A stretch of 64,000 nt of DNA from Candidatus Saccharimonadota bacterium (GCA_017514765.1 JAFWIU010000010.1:170459-234458); one strand, 5' to 3'. Positions 25,532 to 34,137 are shown, numbered from the stretch's first letter. A program made the numbers and translations. Notes: generated by a model not told the origin, from the sequence alone.

Positions 25532-27316
25532 TCACACTGCTCCTGGTTTAAGCTTATAGTAATCGATAAGATAACTTGAAAGCGTACTAAAGAGATTCAA
25601 GGCTTCTCCTGAATCAACTGATTGATTAGCACCCCACATTTTGGTCATGATAACATACTGTGGCATTTCCCCGCTCGTGGCGACGAAGCCAATATATGAA
25701 CCGACCAGTTCAGCAAAGGAGTCATCATAAGCGCCGTTTTTAACTACCTGAGCGGTACCGGATTTGCCACCAATATCATAGCCTGGACGATCAACGCCAC
25801 CACGTACGAGATATTCACGGTTATAAATCAGCATGCTACGCATAGTGGCAGAGGTCTCGTCGGTGAGAATCTTATCCTCGATGCGCTCGGTATCCGTCGG
25901 CACAATCTTATCATCTTCGTAATAGCCCTTGACGACAGAGGGAGTGCGCCAAGTGCCGCCGTTAATGACAGCTGAGAAGGCGGTGGCGGTTTGGAGCATA
26001 GTAATCTGGAGGTTTTGACCAAAAGTCATATTAGCGTAAGTGGAGTCGCGTCCCCAACCTTCGTTAGGGTCTTCAATGTAACCTTCGGCTTCAGCCAATT
26101 CTACGCCCGTAACCTGACCGAGGCGGAACTTATTGTAGTAATAGTCAAAAAGCTTTTCCCTTCCTTGTTGGTTAATGGCATTAGGATTGCCGCCGAGAAG
26201 TTTTAAGGCATAGATAGAGCCAGTATTAAGTGACCAATAAAGCGCATCACGCATAGTAAGAGTGCCATAAACCGCGTCACGTCGTTCGGCATTCCAGATT
26301 TTCCAATCATCAACTTCTTCATAGTGTTTATTAAAGTAGGTGGTGTCTGGCGTCATGACACCCTCATTAATAGCGGCGGAAAAAGTAAAGCTTTTGCAAA
26401 TTGAGGCGGGTTCATATGGTACGTCAAGAGTGTAATTATTGTAGGCTGAAGCATCTGTCACGTTGCCGTAGTTTGCGGGATCATAATTGGGGAGATTGGC
26501 CATAGTGAGGATTTCACCAGTATTTGGATTCATGATTAAAACTGAGGCGTTACTAGCGGCAGTATTATCAAGTGCTTCAGCGGTGAGTTTCTCGATGCCC
26601 TTTTCGAGACCACGATCAATCGAAAGCACGACGTTTTTACCATCTTCGGCGGGGATTTTGACATTATCTTTGCCGATGGAAAGAGCTACGTTGTTTACGT
26701 CGGAGGTGGTTTTAAGTAGTCCATCCTTACCAGAAAGCAATTCGTTAAGTGAGCCCTCGACGCCATATTGACCAATACCGTCAGCATTTACGAAACCCAA
26801 TAAACCAGAGGCTAATTGACCCTCGGAATAGACACGTTGATTGTTTTTCTTGAACCAGACGGCACCAATGTCTTCGGAAGCGATTTGCTCGGCTAGATTA
26901 CGCGGGACGTTCTTGGCGATGATGGCATAGCGCAAGCCTTCTTGGTTGTAAATTTCATCAAAATCGACGGAGATATAGTCAGGAGCGTAGTTCCTAAGAG
27001 CTTTTTCAATTGGTTCCCTCTCAGTGACAGTGGGGTCGATTACGATTTGATAAGTGGTTTGATTCAAGACGACCGGTACTGGTTCCCCTTTATCCATCAT
27101 GTAGATTTCACCACGCCTGGCGACGATAGTCTCAAGCAAAGTGTGCTGTTCGTCGGCTTTGGCAACCCAGTCGTCATGTTCAATGATTTGAATACAAAAA
27201 AGTCGCACTGCGATAATCGCAAAAGCGACTAGAACGACGTTTCGCAAAATACCAATGCGGCTCTTGGCCGACTTTTTGGTAGAAACTTTCGATAGTTGAT
27301 GATTATTCCGTGGCAT
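25532..27316 (-). CDS. ftsI: Septal transpeptidase, penicillin-binding protein 2/FtsI
   Basis: 594 residues. A basic N-terminus and one membrane segment (about 24-45) precede a class B PBP dimerisation region (ARRGEIYMMDKGEPVPVV, GLLGFVNADGIGQYGVEGSLN) and the transpeptidase domain. Catalytic motifs: SxxK in PASICKSF (about residue 304), SxN in YWSLNTGS and KSGT in GGKSGTAQ (about 518). It crosslinks septal peptidoglycan with FtsW. It overlaps the FtsL-like gene by 14 bases. The SxxK neighbourhood is slightly unusual (SICK, against STFK or SVMK in most relatives). Confidence 0.93.
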   Translation of the reverse strand: MPRNNHQLSKVSTKKSAKSRIGILRNVVLVAFAIIAVRLFCIQIIEHDDWVAKADEQHTLLETIVARRGEIYMMDKGEPVPVVLNQTTYQIVIDPTVTEREPIEKALRNYAPDYISVDFDEIYNQEGLRYAIIAKNVPRNLAEQIASEDIGAVWFKKNNQRVYSEGQLASGLLGFVNADGIGQYGVEGSLNELLSGKDGLLKTTSDVNNVALSIGKDNVKIPAEDGKNVVLSIDRGLEKGIEKLTAEALDNTAASNASVLIMNPNTGEILTMANLPNYDPANYGNVTDASAYNNYTLDVPYEPASICKSFTFSAAINEGVMTPDTTYFNKHYEEVDDWKIWNAERRDAVYGTLTMRDALYWSLNTGSIYALKLLGGNPNAINQQGREKLFDYYYNKFRLGQVTGVELAEAEGYIEDPNEGWGRDSTYANMTFGQNLQITMLQTATAFSAVINGGTWRTPSVVKGYYEDDKIVPTDTERIEDKILTDETSATMRSMLIYNREYLVRGGVDRPGYDIGGKSGTAQVVKNGAYDDSFAELVGSYIGFVATSGEMPQYVIMTKMWGANQSVDSGEALNLFSTLSSYLIDYYKLKPGAV

Positions 27317-27650
27317 AACCGGTTACCGTGGCATTCTCCATGGCAGCCGCGACAGAGCTATTTTCGGCAGTAGCGACAGAGTTGAGGCGGGCTTTCTCGA
27401 CTGCTAGGTCATCTTTCTTGGCGTTCATTTCGGTAATTTCTGCTTCAACGGAGGAAATTTCGTAGTCAAAACCAGTGGCTTTGGTGCCTTCGGCGACGTA
27501 AATGAGACCAAACACTAGGGTCAACATACCAACAATGACGATCTGAGAGATAGAGCCGAGACTCCTCTTGGTGTGACGAACGGTGTTACGATTGCGGACA
27601 AACGTCGCACCGGTGGCACGTCTAGAGATATAAGTTGTTTGGTTATGCAT
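27303..27650 (-). CDS. FtsL/DivIC-like division protein
   Basis: 115 residues: basic N-terminus, one membrane segment (about 34-53, ISQIVIVGMLTLVFGLIYV), then a short coiled coil (SSVEAEITEMNAKKDDLAVEKARLNSV, in parts). This is the size and layout of FtsL, and its position between rsmH and ftsI is where ftsL lies in most bacteria. FtsL joins FtsQ and FtsB to activate FtsWI. Sequence alone would not identify it; call rests on synteny and architecture. Confidence 0.7.
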   Translation of the reverse strand: MHNQTTYISRRATGATFVRNRNTVRHTKRSLGSISQIVIVGMLTLVFGLIYVAEGTKATGFDYEISSVEAEITEMNAKKDDLAVEKARLNSVATAENSSVAAAMENATVTGYATE

Positions 27651-27659
27651 TGGTTTCCT

Positions 27660-27877
27660 CGCTTTTTTGTTTTTATTATTAATATGTTTGTTTACTGTCT
27701 TAGACCGGGCAGCCTTTACAGTCAGAGCTATAAGTAAACTGTAAAGCTGGTCCCGGGAAGGTCATACACTCCACACTCTCCGTGTGAACTCTAAATTGGT
27801 GGACCTTTTCGGTCCATGTCACTAGTCCCGGAATCCCGAGCGGGGATTTGGTCAACCCGCCCAGGTGAAAGGGGGAC
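27660..27877 (-). ncRNA. Structured leader between the 21-codon ORF and ftsL-like gene
   Basis: About 215 gene-free bases with high GC and many helices: on the minus strand GGACC-GAAAA-GGTCC (around 27808-27822), CTTTACAGT/ACTGTAAAG (around 27714-27744), CCCGCTCGGG, TTCACACGGAGAGTGTGG, and a long-range GGGACTAG...GGGACC region. Most intergenic gaps in this cluster are under 20 bases, so the length stands out. It could be a cis-regulatory leader of the division genes. No known riboswitch consensus was recognised. Confidence 0.45.
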
Positions 27878-27943
27878 CTAGCGGAAATTTACCTTAATGG
27901 TTTGCTTGCGAGATTTGTTCGCAACAACAATTTGCTTTGGCAT
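27878..27943 (-). CDS. 21-residue basic small ORF in the dcw cluster
   Basis: ATG at 27943 preceded by a perfect AGGAGG 5 nt upstream, 32 bases after the rsmH stop; ends with TAG at 27878. The peptide begins MPKQIVVANKSRK and ends IKVNFR; it is strongly basic (three Lys-rich patches) and has no membrane segment. The Shine-Dalgarno is better than that of most genes here. It may be a real small protein, or a leader peptide whose translation controls the structured leader that follows. Confidence 0.5.
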   Translation of the reverse strand: MPKQIVVANKSRKQTIKVNFR

Positions 27944-27975
27944 GATGCCTCCTTTTATTTTTATTGTTTGTTTTA

Positions 27976-28851
27976 TCAATTCCGCTTTTTGGCTAATCGC
28001 AGTTTAGCGCTTCTAGCCCGCGGGTTGATAACTAACTCCTGGGTATCCGCGATGATAGGCTTCTTGTTGATGATCTCAAGTGGTGATTCCTCGCCGAGGC
28101 TGGACTCTTCCCTCAGAAAATCTTTGACAAGCCGATCTTCTAGACTATGAAAGGTGATGATGCCAAGCCGACCATCTTTATTCAGTAACTTAGGAAGGAG
28201 GGGTAAAGACTGTTCGATCTGACCGAGCTCGTCATTGACAACAATGCGGACAGCTTGGAATACTTTAGTGGCGGGGTGGATTCGGGAATAACCATGGATA
28301 CGAACTCTGAGAAGCTCAGCCAACTCTAGAGTGCTATGGATGGGACGATGATGTACAATGACTCTAGCGAACATCCTGGCGCGTCCAGGACTCTCTTCAC
28401 CGTATTTTATGAAGATTTCCGCTAATTCTCTTTCGCTATACTTATTAATAATATCACTCGCCGTTAACTCCTGCCTTTGATCCATTCGCATATCTAGGGG
28501 TGCATCGTATCTGAACGAAAAACCACGCTCTTCCATGTCTAGTTGCGGAGAAGAAACACCAAAATCAGCCAGTATTAAATCAAAAGTTTCTCCACGTGTT
28601 AAAAGCTGCAGCATAGCACTATAAAAATCCGAATGCATGATCTTAACCGATGGGAACTCCTGCTTTAAATACGATGCAGCGAATTCATCTCGGTCTACCA
28701 AGACCGAATTTTTATAGTCCTGTGTTACATCCAAAATTTTCCTAGCGTGACCTCCGTAGCCGGCGGTTAAGTCTAAGTAACTTTCTCCGGGATGCGGATC
28801 CATATTTGCTAGAACTTCTGATAATAATACAGGTATATGGGGTTTCTCCAT
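27976..28851 (-). CDS. rsmH: 16S rRNA (cytosine-1402 N4) methyltransferase RsmH
   Basis: 291 residues from the ATG at 28851 (MEKPHIPVLLSEVL), the usual RsmH length and start. A TATAAT box lies exactly 6 nt before it; the frame stays open for 75 codons more upstream, but those codons lie in palindromic element D and match nothing in the family. Motifs: YLDLTAGYGGHARKIL (SAM site), LILADFGVSSPQLD, GFSFRYDAPLDMRMD and LGIITFHSLEDRLVK. It modifies the ribosomal P site. First gene of the division cluster, as in most bacteria. Confidence 0.95.
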   Translation of the reverse strand: MEKPHIPVLLSEVLANMDPHPGESYLDLTAGYGGHARKILDVTQDYKNSVLVDRDEFAASYLKQEFPSVKIMHSDFYSAMLQLLTRGETFDLILADFGVSSPQLDMEERGFSFRYDAPLDMRMDQRQELTASDIINKYSERELAEIFIKYGEESPGRARMFARVIVHHRPIHSTLELAELLRVRIHGYSRIHPATKVFQAVRIVVNDELGQIEQSLPLLPKLLNKDGRLGIITFHSLEDRLVKDFLREESSLGEESPLEIINKKPIIADTQELVINPRARSAKLRLAKKRN

Positions 28852-28867
28852 ATATATATTATACATC

Positions 28868-29126
28868 GTTTGAGATCGTTCAACTAGAAACTTCAGCGGG
28901 TTTGTTTCTGCTTTGATTTTTGTTTGATATAAGACACAATTTATCCACCACGATTGTGTGGCAGGTGCTAGACCAACCATATAATCATGGCCGTTGAGAG
29001 ACTTATTGTGCAACCATAATAGAGTTTTATTGGGAGGTGTGTTTAGAGGAAAGAACGCACGATTGTTTTTTCGCATCTCGCTTAAGATTTAATGCGCGCG
29101 AAGCTCCTAGATGGTCGATCTCAAAC
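28868..29126. repeat. Long palindromic element D
   Basis: Left arm GTTTGAGATCG (28868-28878, with CTAG at 28884-28887) pairs with CTAG...CGATCTCAAAC (29107-29126): 17 of 20 positions. Inside, CTTCAGCG near the left arm faces CGCGCGAAG near the right arm, and smaller hairpins (CCACCACGATTGTGTGG) occur. It ends 16 bases before the rsmH start, so the -10 box of rsmH lies between. The open frame through it is considered fortuitous. Confidence 0.7.
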
Positions 29127-29305
29127 TTTTTTAATGTACTGCCTTCTTGGCTTATGTTTGTTTAGCGTTTTTGTTCTTTATTGCGCTGGTTTTATTGTAT
29201 GACATATTTTTGAAAAATGCAAGTGGTTTTTTGGAGATTTTTGATCGTATTTATATATAGGGGTTAAAATGGTGATTTGACAGGGGTAAATGAATAATTG
29301 GATGA

Positions 29306-29533
29306 GTGGAAAAGGCGGAGTTTTCCACAGGTGTGGAAACTATATCTGTTAATGAGCCGAACACGGGATCAGCTTTGAACCGAACATTAGGGGTCGCAAA
29401 AACCGAACATGTGACCGAACACATCCGATTGACATTGTGGCTGCTTGGTGTTGTTATTAGTATTTTGCTCTTCTGTACTGTTAGTGTATACTTCCCTGTA
29501 GTTGATTTTTTAATACGTTTGTGGTATAATTAG
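29306..29533 (+). CDS. Possible small membrane protein (75 residues)
   Basis: GTG start, poor ribosome site. The C-terminal half is clearly hydrophobic (LTLWLLGVVISILLFCTVSVYF), with a polar N-terminal ~40 residues. The DNA for the polar part contains CCGAACA four times within about 65 bases (29351-29416). The promoter for the following gene lies in its last codons. Could be a genuine one-pass protein or noise. Confidence 0.3.
   Translation: MEKAEFSTGVETISVNEPNTGSALNRTLGVAKTEHVTEHIRLTLWLLGVVISILLFCTVSVYFPVVDFLIRLWYN
29502..29530 (+). promoter_or_regulatory. Promoter of the 29608 gene
   Basis: TTGATT (29502-29507), 17-bp spacer, TATAAT (29525-29530). The ~70-nt leader that follows has a hairpin AGTTCCC/GGGACT (29541-29558) and GGGAGG before the ATG, so this is a leadered message. 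Confidence 0.75.
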
Positions 29534-29607
29534 AGGATGTAGTTCCCTTTTTGGGACTCGCAGCTTTAAATCTTGGTTTGCTATTTATCGTAGTGGGAGG
29601 TTGTAAA

Positions 29608-30081
29608 ATGACTAATTTGAGTAAAGAAACAACTTTAGGACAGGATGAATATGTTTATGGAAAGGGGGTCTTTCGTTTAGTATCCGATCCTGGTCGCTCT
29701 TCTGCACCAAAGGCTATTAGAAAAATGGAGGAGGCCGACGCTAAGGCTTCAGACGCAATCGGGCATCCATCTACCCCTATTTACGTGGAGGAGGAGTACG
29801 CTTTTATGCGGTTCCATTTTCGCGCCTCGCAGTTCATCATAAACAGAGAGCTGGTCGAGATCACTCTGGACGCACTGGTTCATAACGGCAATTGTAAAGG
29901 GTACACCCTCGCTAGGTTGCTGGCGGGCGAAATAGAAGTTTACTTCAATCCTGCATCTCACAACAAAAAAGACCGTACTAAGGTGGTTGAAGACGTAGTA
30001 TCAATGTTAGAAGTATGCTCGTGGCTATACACGGATACTCAAAAAACGAGCAAACCTGAAGAAATAAAATGGTTCCCTTAA
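29608..30081 (+). CDS. Hypothetical soluble protein, 157 residues
   Basis: ATG at 29608 chosen for the GGGAGG 8 nt upstream; an earlier in-frame start at 29551 lies within the leader. No family was recognised. The N-terminal third is polar (YGKGVFRLVSDPG), the middle has YAFMRFHFRASQFIINRELVEITLDAL, and the C-terminal half is helical. No signal peptide or membrane segment. It ends inside its own terminator. Confidence 0.6.
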   Translation: MTNLSKETTLGQDEYVYGKGVFRLVSDPGRSSAPKAIRKMEEADAKASDAIGHPSTPIYVEEEYAFMRFHFRASQFIINRELVEITLDALVHNGNCKGYTLARLLAGEIEVYFNPASHNKKDRTKVVEDVVSMLEVCSWLYTDTQKTSKPEEIKWFP

Positions 30082-30095
30082 TGGGAGCCTTTTTA
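30071..30095 (+). terminator. Terminator overlapping the stop of the 29608 gene
   Basis: GGTTCCC (30071-30077) and GGGAGCC (30083-30089) with TTTTT; the stop codon TAA is in the loop. Confidence 0.85.
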
Positions 30096-30196
30096 ATGGA
30101 ACTCAGGACTGATTAGGTATACTAGACATGACGGTGTATTTCCAATCCACGTTCACGATTCGTGATATAATGGTGAAAAATAAGTGGAGATAAACT

Positions 30197-31174
30197 ATGG
30201 AAAATACAGAATTTGATGTGTTCTTGTGGGCGAACGAAATAGATGAAGTGAAGAATAATGTTTCGGCGGAACTGTTCTTGTTTAATAAGAATTACACGCC
30301 ATATAAGATTAAATATTCGGATAAATTGACGGGCGCAGTGAAGGCGATGTTTATGCAGGAGGCGATTTCTTATATCATCACTGAAGCTGATAAGGGGTTG
30401 GAGTGCCGCGAGTACGAGCGAGCCGACGGCGAAGAAAAGGTGATATATCGGACGACGCTGGACAAAGTAGGACGCGCGGAAACTTTGATTCACCTGATTG
30501 AAAATGAATATAAGGATATCGACTATTTTTCAGAGAACGAATACGACTTTAAGAAGGTCAAAGGTATTATTGCACGGTTTACTTACCCGGGTGAAGACGG
30601 GATGAAGACATTTTATATTGCAAAGATTCTACCGGCGTCAGCAGCTCTTAAGGGTGCAACTTCGTGGGAGATTAACGGTGAGAGTTTTGAGCCATTCTCA
30701 GCGGAAATTGCGCTGAAGATGCCCGATGATAATCAGGTGGCGATTGTGGATGGTAACATCATTGTATTTAACCAGGCGAAGTTCGAGAATCTGTTCCAAT
30801 ATGATTATAAATCCCAAGTGATTGCGGAGGCGAAAGCACGAGAGCTAACTGAGAAGTATAAACTGTCGTTCGCAGAAGGACTGACTCTAGATGGACTACT
30901 GGCTGACAAGAAACCAATTTTAAAGAAGGTGCAGGCAATGGATATTGCAGAGGAAATGCCACAGGATAAGTTGCTAGATTACGCAGATGAGATGCAATTG
31001 GAACTCATGACAGATGATGATGGCTCGATTATTATTATGGATGATAAAGATTTGACTATGTTTGTGAACCTATTAAACGAGGATTATTACATTTCGCCGG
31101 TGAACGGCAAGAGATACGAGATTAAATCGAAAAAACTACTTGGTGAACCCGATGGCGAACCGCCACGTGGCTAA
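30197..31174 (+). CDS. DUF4868 / KwaB-like protein
   Basis: 325 residues, soluble. The middle and C-terminal parts fit DUF4868, the domain of KwaB from the Kiwa anti-phage system: NIIVFNQAKFENLFQYD, followed by helical AKARELTEKYKLSF, LLADKKPILKKVQAM, and a closing FVNLLNEDYYISP with GKRYEIKSKKLL. In Kiwa, KwaB works with a four-pass membrane protein KwaA, which blocks phage-related transcription or DNA degradation; no such gene adjoins here (the nearest small membrane gene upstream has one predicted segment, a three- to four-pass protein lies 5.5 kb away on the other strand). It has its own TATAAT box and a GGAG site. The family call rests on remembered pattern. Confidence 0.6.
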   Translation: MENTEFDVFLWANEIDEVKNNVSAELFLFNKNYTPYKIKYSDKLTGAVKAMFMQEAISYIITEADKGLECREYERADGEEKVIYRTTLDKVGRAETLIHLIENEYKDIDYFSENEYDFKKVKGIIARFTYPGEDGMKTFYIAKILPASAALKGATSWEINGESFEPFSAEIALKMPDDNQVAIVDGNIIVFNQAKFENLFQYDYKSQVIAEAKARELTEKYKLSFAEGLTLDGLLADKKPILKKVQAMDIAEEMPQDKLLDYADEMQLELMTDDDGSIIIMDDKDLTMFVNLLNEDYYISPVNGKRYEIKSKKLLGEPDGEPPRG

Positions 31175-31181
31175 AAGGCTC

Positions 31182-31265
31182 CTGAATGATAAATAACCAT
31201 CCTTGGGAGAGCTCCGGATCGCTAGGCCGAGTCTTACTCCCTCGGATTGGTTATTTATAATTCAG
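31182..31265. repeat. Palindromic element E between convergent genes
   Basis: CTGAATGATAAATAACCATCC (31182-31202, split motif) pairs with 31244-31265 at about 20 of 22 positions, with an inner GGGAG/CTCCC stem. The right arm contains the stop and last codons of the CYTH gene. It may act as a bidirectional terminator, but has no T tract after the stem. Confidence 0.7.
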
Positions 31266-31785
31266 AGTATGGTTTATACACGAAGTCGGATTCACCGAGG
31301 GTGCGGAAGGTTTTCTCGAGGTCGTCTCTTGCAGCCTGAACGGAGTCGGTAGACTGAAGATTGGATTCGATTTTGGCATAATAGCCTGGTAAATGATCGA
31401 TTTTATCGAAATAGATGACGGTTCCCTCCCCCATGTCTAGTTTTTGGCGACGGCGCGATACTTCTGCGGTGGGTTTGAAGCCCAGTTGAAGGATAATGTT
31501 AACTAGTTTTTCGTAAGCGGTGACTTCAGTTTCCTCAACAATATCGACGCCAGAGTCTTCGATGTGGCGCTTTAGAATGAAGTAGTATTTCGCTGGCCTA
31601 TCGATCGAGTCCATCTCGGTACGCATGATAAGACGGGGGAAGTTAGAGTTGGGACGATAATTCTTTGGTACGTAGATGCGGTCATGTTGCCAGCAAATGG
31701 TCGAAAAATCCAATTCAATGTCACTGAGTTTTTGCTGAAAATCGTTGTGATTCTTTAATTTACATTTGAGGATGATTTTTTTCAT
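31255..31785 (-). CDS. CYTH-domain protein
   Basis: 176 residues covering one CYTH fold: an N-terminal KIILKCKLKN strand with alternating Lys/Glu, RLIMRTEMDS, YYFILKRH, EETEVTAYEKLVNIILQLGFKP, VSRRRQKLDMG and VIYFDKIDHLPGYYAKIESNL. CYTH enzymes (class IV adenylate cyclase, thiamine triphosphatase, inorganic triphosphatase) bind triphosphates and divalent metals in a tunnel of acidic and basic residues. The substrate here is unknown; RNA or inorganic triphosphate is possible. TATAAT ends 6 nt before the ATG. Confidence 0.75.
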   Translation of the reverse strand: MKKIILKCKLKNHNDFQQKLSDIELDFSTICWQHDRIYVPKNYRPNSNFPRLIMRTEMDSIDRPAKYYFILKRHIEDSGVDIVEETEVTAYEKLVNIILQLGFKPTAEVSRRRQKLDMGEGTVIYFDKIDHLPGYYAKIESNLQSTDSVQAARDDLEKTFRTLGESDFVYKPYSEL

Positions 31786-31805
31786 GGTACCATTATATCA
31801 TAAAT

Positions 31806-31830
31806 AATAAATACCCCCTATATAAGGGGG
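31806..31830 (-). terminator. Terminator-like hairpin after the 31855 gene
   Basis: CCCCC (31814-31818) and GGGGG (31826-31830) with a TATATAA loop, followed on the minus strand by TATTTATTATT. Confidence 0.6.
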
Positions 31831-31854
31831 CATCGTGGTCAGTCAAAGGACAGT

Positions 31855-32334
31855 TCAATATACTCGCTTGATAGCTTGTTCGAACTGTCGCGGGTTAAAC
31901 CAGTAGGTAATACGCATTGAAGAGCGTGACCACAGTTTCCGTGTGAAGAAGCTGTCCCTGAGGACTTCGTATTCCCAATCATGCATAATCAATGGACAAC
32001 TGCGTGTAAAAATATGCTCGCGTCCTTCGGCTTTGACCTTGATACACTCATCATCGTGTAATGATGAGCAAGTAACTACTCCAGAGATAATCTTCTGTTC
32101 TTTTCTTGGGAAGAATTTTTTACCCGGATCTTTTTGATGTCTACTCATAGAGGTATTGCAAATGGCGACTTGATCCCCTTTGAGAAAATAGTCATTTGGG
32201 CGACTATCTGGAAGGAATAGCTCCCTTCCGTCTTTCGTGATAATCATGGTGATTGACAGATACTTGATAATCATTGCTACAGTTACTGATCCAATTGCCA
32301 CAACCGCTACGATAGCCATTGTTGTCGAATTCAT
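31855..32334 (-). CDS. Hypothetical N-anchored membrane protein
   Basis: 159 residues. An N-terminal membrane segment (about 5-30) precedes a cytoplasmic or outer domain that is basic and has seven cysteines (ICNTS, VTCSSLHDDECIKV, RSCPLIM). No family was recognised. AGGAGG lies ~7 nt before the ATG. It is followed by a gene-free stretch of 160 bases before recJ. Confidence 0.55.
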   Translation of the reverse strand: MNSTTMAIVAVVAIGSVTVAMIIKYLSITMIITKDGRELFLPDSRPNDYFLKGDQVAICNTSMSRHQKDPGKKFFPRKEQKIISGVVTCSSLHDDECIKVKAEGREHIFTRSCPLIMHDWEYEVLRDSFFTRKLWSRSSMRITYWFNPRQFEQAIKRVY

Positions 32335-32503
32335 AGTTTACCCTCCTGTGACCTACATGTACTACAACCTAAGCCTTTACAGTTTTAGATTATTCTGTTT
32401 TATTATACTATAGTTCTATATTTTGTCAATAGGTATATGCTTAATTGATGAGGTGTCAATGCGGGTATTCCCTGTGATTTTGGCTCTTATTTATCTAGTA
32501 TAC

Positions 32504-34126
32504 TTAATTGATTAGTGTGAGGTCGAGCAAGCGAGCTTCGCAGGATTTAACGCCGTTAAAATCGTTTTCAATCAGTTTAACTATGGGTTCAATGCGGTCG
32601 TAAGCAGGGTCGAGATTTAGCCATTCCTCAGGAGCGTAAAAGGCGATGAGCTTGAGATATTTACCGGTTTTGTCTCTGAGGTCTAGTCTCAGATGATTAC
32701 GGTCGGCACCCATGCGAGTGACATTGGTAAGGTCGACGTTTTTCAAGCGGAAAATCGGCTCGTCGTTCCCTGGTCCGAAGGGCTCGAGCTGTTTCAATTC
32801 TTCGAGTAAATTTAGATTGAGTTCGGAGAAATCGGTGAGATTGAGGTCGGCGTGTTGTTTGAGATAGTCTTCTTGATTTACAAGATGGAGTGAGCGGTAG
32901 TATTCGTTGATTTGTTCACGGAATCGATAGAGGTTTTTCCCTTCTATCTTAACACCGGCGGCGCCAGCATGGCCACCACCGCTAATAATGGAATCCTTGA
33001 CGTAGCTGAGGGCTTCGGCGAGGTTAAAATCACCAAAACTACGGCCAGAGCCTTTGTAAATATGGTTGCCTAGCTCTGTGAGAACAAAGGCGGGTTTATG
33101 ATACTGATCCAGTAAGCGACCAGCGACAATACCGAGAATACCCTCGTGCCAATGACCGGTTTCGATGATGACTGGTTCGTCGCTCACGCCGCGTTGTTCA
33201 ATTTCTTTGGTAGCAGATAATTGTTCAATTTTACGTTTTTTGTTCAGCTGTTCTAACTTTTCGGCAAGTGGAGCAGCTTCGATAGCATTATGAGCGCGGA
33301 GCAGATTTAAAGAGAGTTCGGCAGTGTCGAGACGACCGGCGGCGTTGAGGCGCGGACCAATTTGAAAGCCAACTGACTCAGCGTTCACATTTTTTACTCC
33401 GGCTTTTCTCATTAACTCCTGCAGGCCGGGACGGCGGGTCTTGGCTAGGACTTTGGCGCCGTAATAGCTAAGGCGGCGATTATCGCCGGTTAAAAGCATG
33501 CTGTCACAGATGGTGCCAAGTATGACAAGATCGAGGAGCCATTTTTCCTGGCCTGGCTTAATGAGGTTCCGCTGAACTAGAGCTTCGGTAAGCTTAAAAG
33601 CCACGCCAACGCCAGCGAGGACTTGGAGTTCTGCGGTCGGATAATCCTTGCGGTGAGGGTTGATGATGGCGACAGCTTCTGGCATTTCGGTGGCCGTTTC
33701 GTGGTGATCGGTAACAATAGTGTCGATACCGTTGTTGTTTAACTCAGCGATAATGTCGTGATTGCGAGAACCGCAGTCTACAGTAATGACGAGCGTGATT
33801 TGATGTTCTTTGGCGCGTTTGATGAGCTTCGGACTCATGCCATAGCCATCAGCGAAGCGATCGGGGAGCATGATTTCGATGTTTTCGGGTTGGACACCGG
33901 CGAGGATGAGGGTTTGCTCCATGACAGTACTGGCGGTGACCCCGTCAACATCATAATCGCCATAGATGAGGATTTTCTCGTGCTGCTTGATGGCTTGCTT
34001 GATGCGAGAGATGGCTTTATCCATATCGTAAAGAGTAAATGGGTCGACGGCGTGTTCGTATTGAGGGTACAAAAACTCATCGGTCAGGTGACGTTTTTCG
34101 ACTAATCGTTCAAAAACCTTGCTCAA
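32504..34126 (-). CDS. recJ: Single-strand DNA exonuclease RecJ
   Basis: 540 residues. DHH phosphoesterase motifs: LIYGDYDVDGVTAS (about 52-65), TVDCGSRNHD, IVTDHHET and the DHHA1 motif GGGHAGAAGVKIEG; an OB-like C-terminal domain follows. RecJ degrades 5'-ended single strands in recombination and repair. The ATG lies 12 bases after the upstream wHTH stop. A 17-base stretch of the recJ 3' end (CTTAATTGAT..AG) is repeated imperfectly at about 32438-32455, just after the stop. Confidence 0.95.
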   Translation of the reverse strand: MSKVFERLVEKRHLTDEFLYPQYEHAVDPFTLYDMDKAISRIKQAIKQHEKILIYGDYDVDGVTASTVMEQTLILAGVQPENIEIMLPDRFADGYGMSPKLIKRAKEHQITLVITVDCGSRNHDIIAELNNNGIDTIVTDHHETATEMPEAVAIINPHRKDYPTAELQVLAGVGVAFKLTEALVQRNLIKPGQEKWLLDLVILGTICDSMLLTGDNRRLSYYGAKVLAKTRRPGLQELMRKAGVKNVNAESVGFQIGPRLNAAGRLDTAELSLNLLRAHNAIEAAPLAEKLEQLNKKRKIEQLSATKEIEQRGVSDEPVIIETGHWHEGILGIVAGRLLDQYHKPAFVLTELGNHIYKGSGRSFGDFNLAEALSYVKDSIISGGGHAGAAGVKIEGKNLYRFREQINEYYRSLHLVNQEDYLKQHADLNLTDFSELNLNLLEELKQLEPFGPGNDEPIFRLKNVDLTNVTRMGADRNHLRLDLRDKTGKYLKLIAFYAPEEWLNLDPAYDRIEPIVKLIENDFNGVKSCEARLLDLTLIN

Positions 34127-34137
34127 TTTAAACCCCG

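Noticed and set aside
28852..29076. 75-codon N-terminal extension of rsmH
   Set aside because: The extension lies in palindromic element D and before a TATAAT box placed 6 nt from the accepted ATG; RsmH proteins start with the M..PHIPVLL motif.
32438..32530. Direct repeat of the recJ 3' end
   Set aside because: About 17 bases, imperfect and AT-rich; a small duplication is likely and nothing suggests function.
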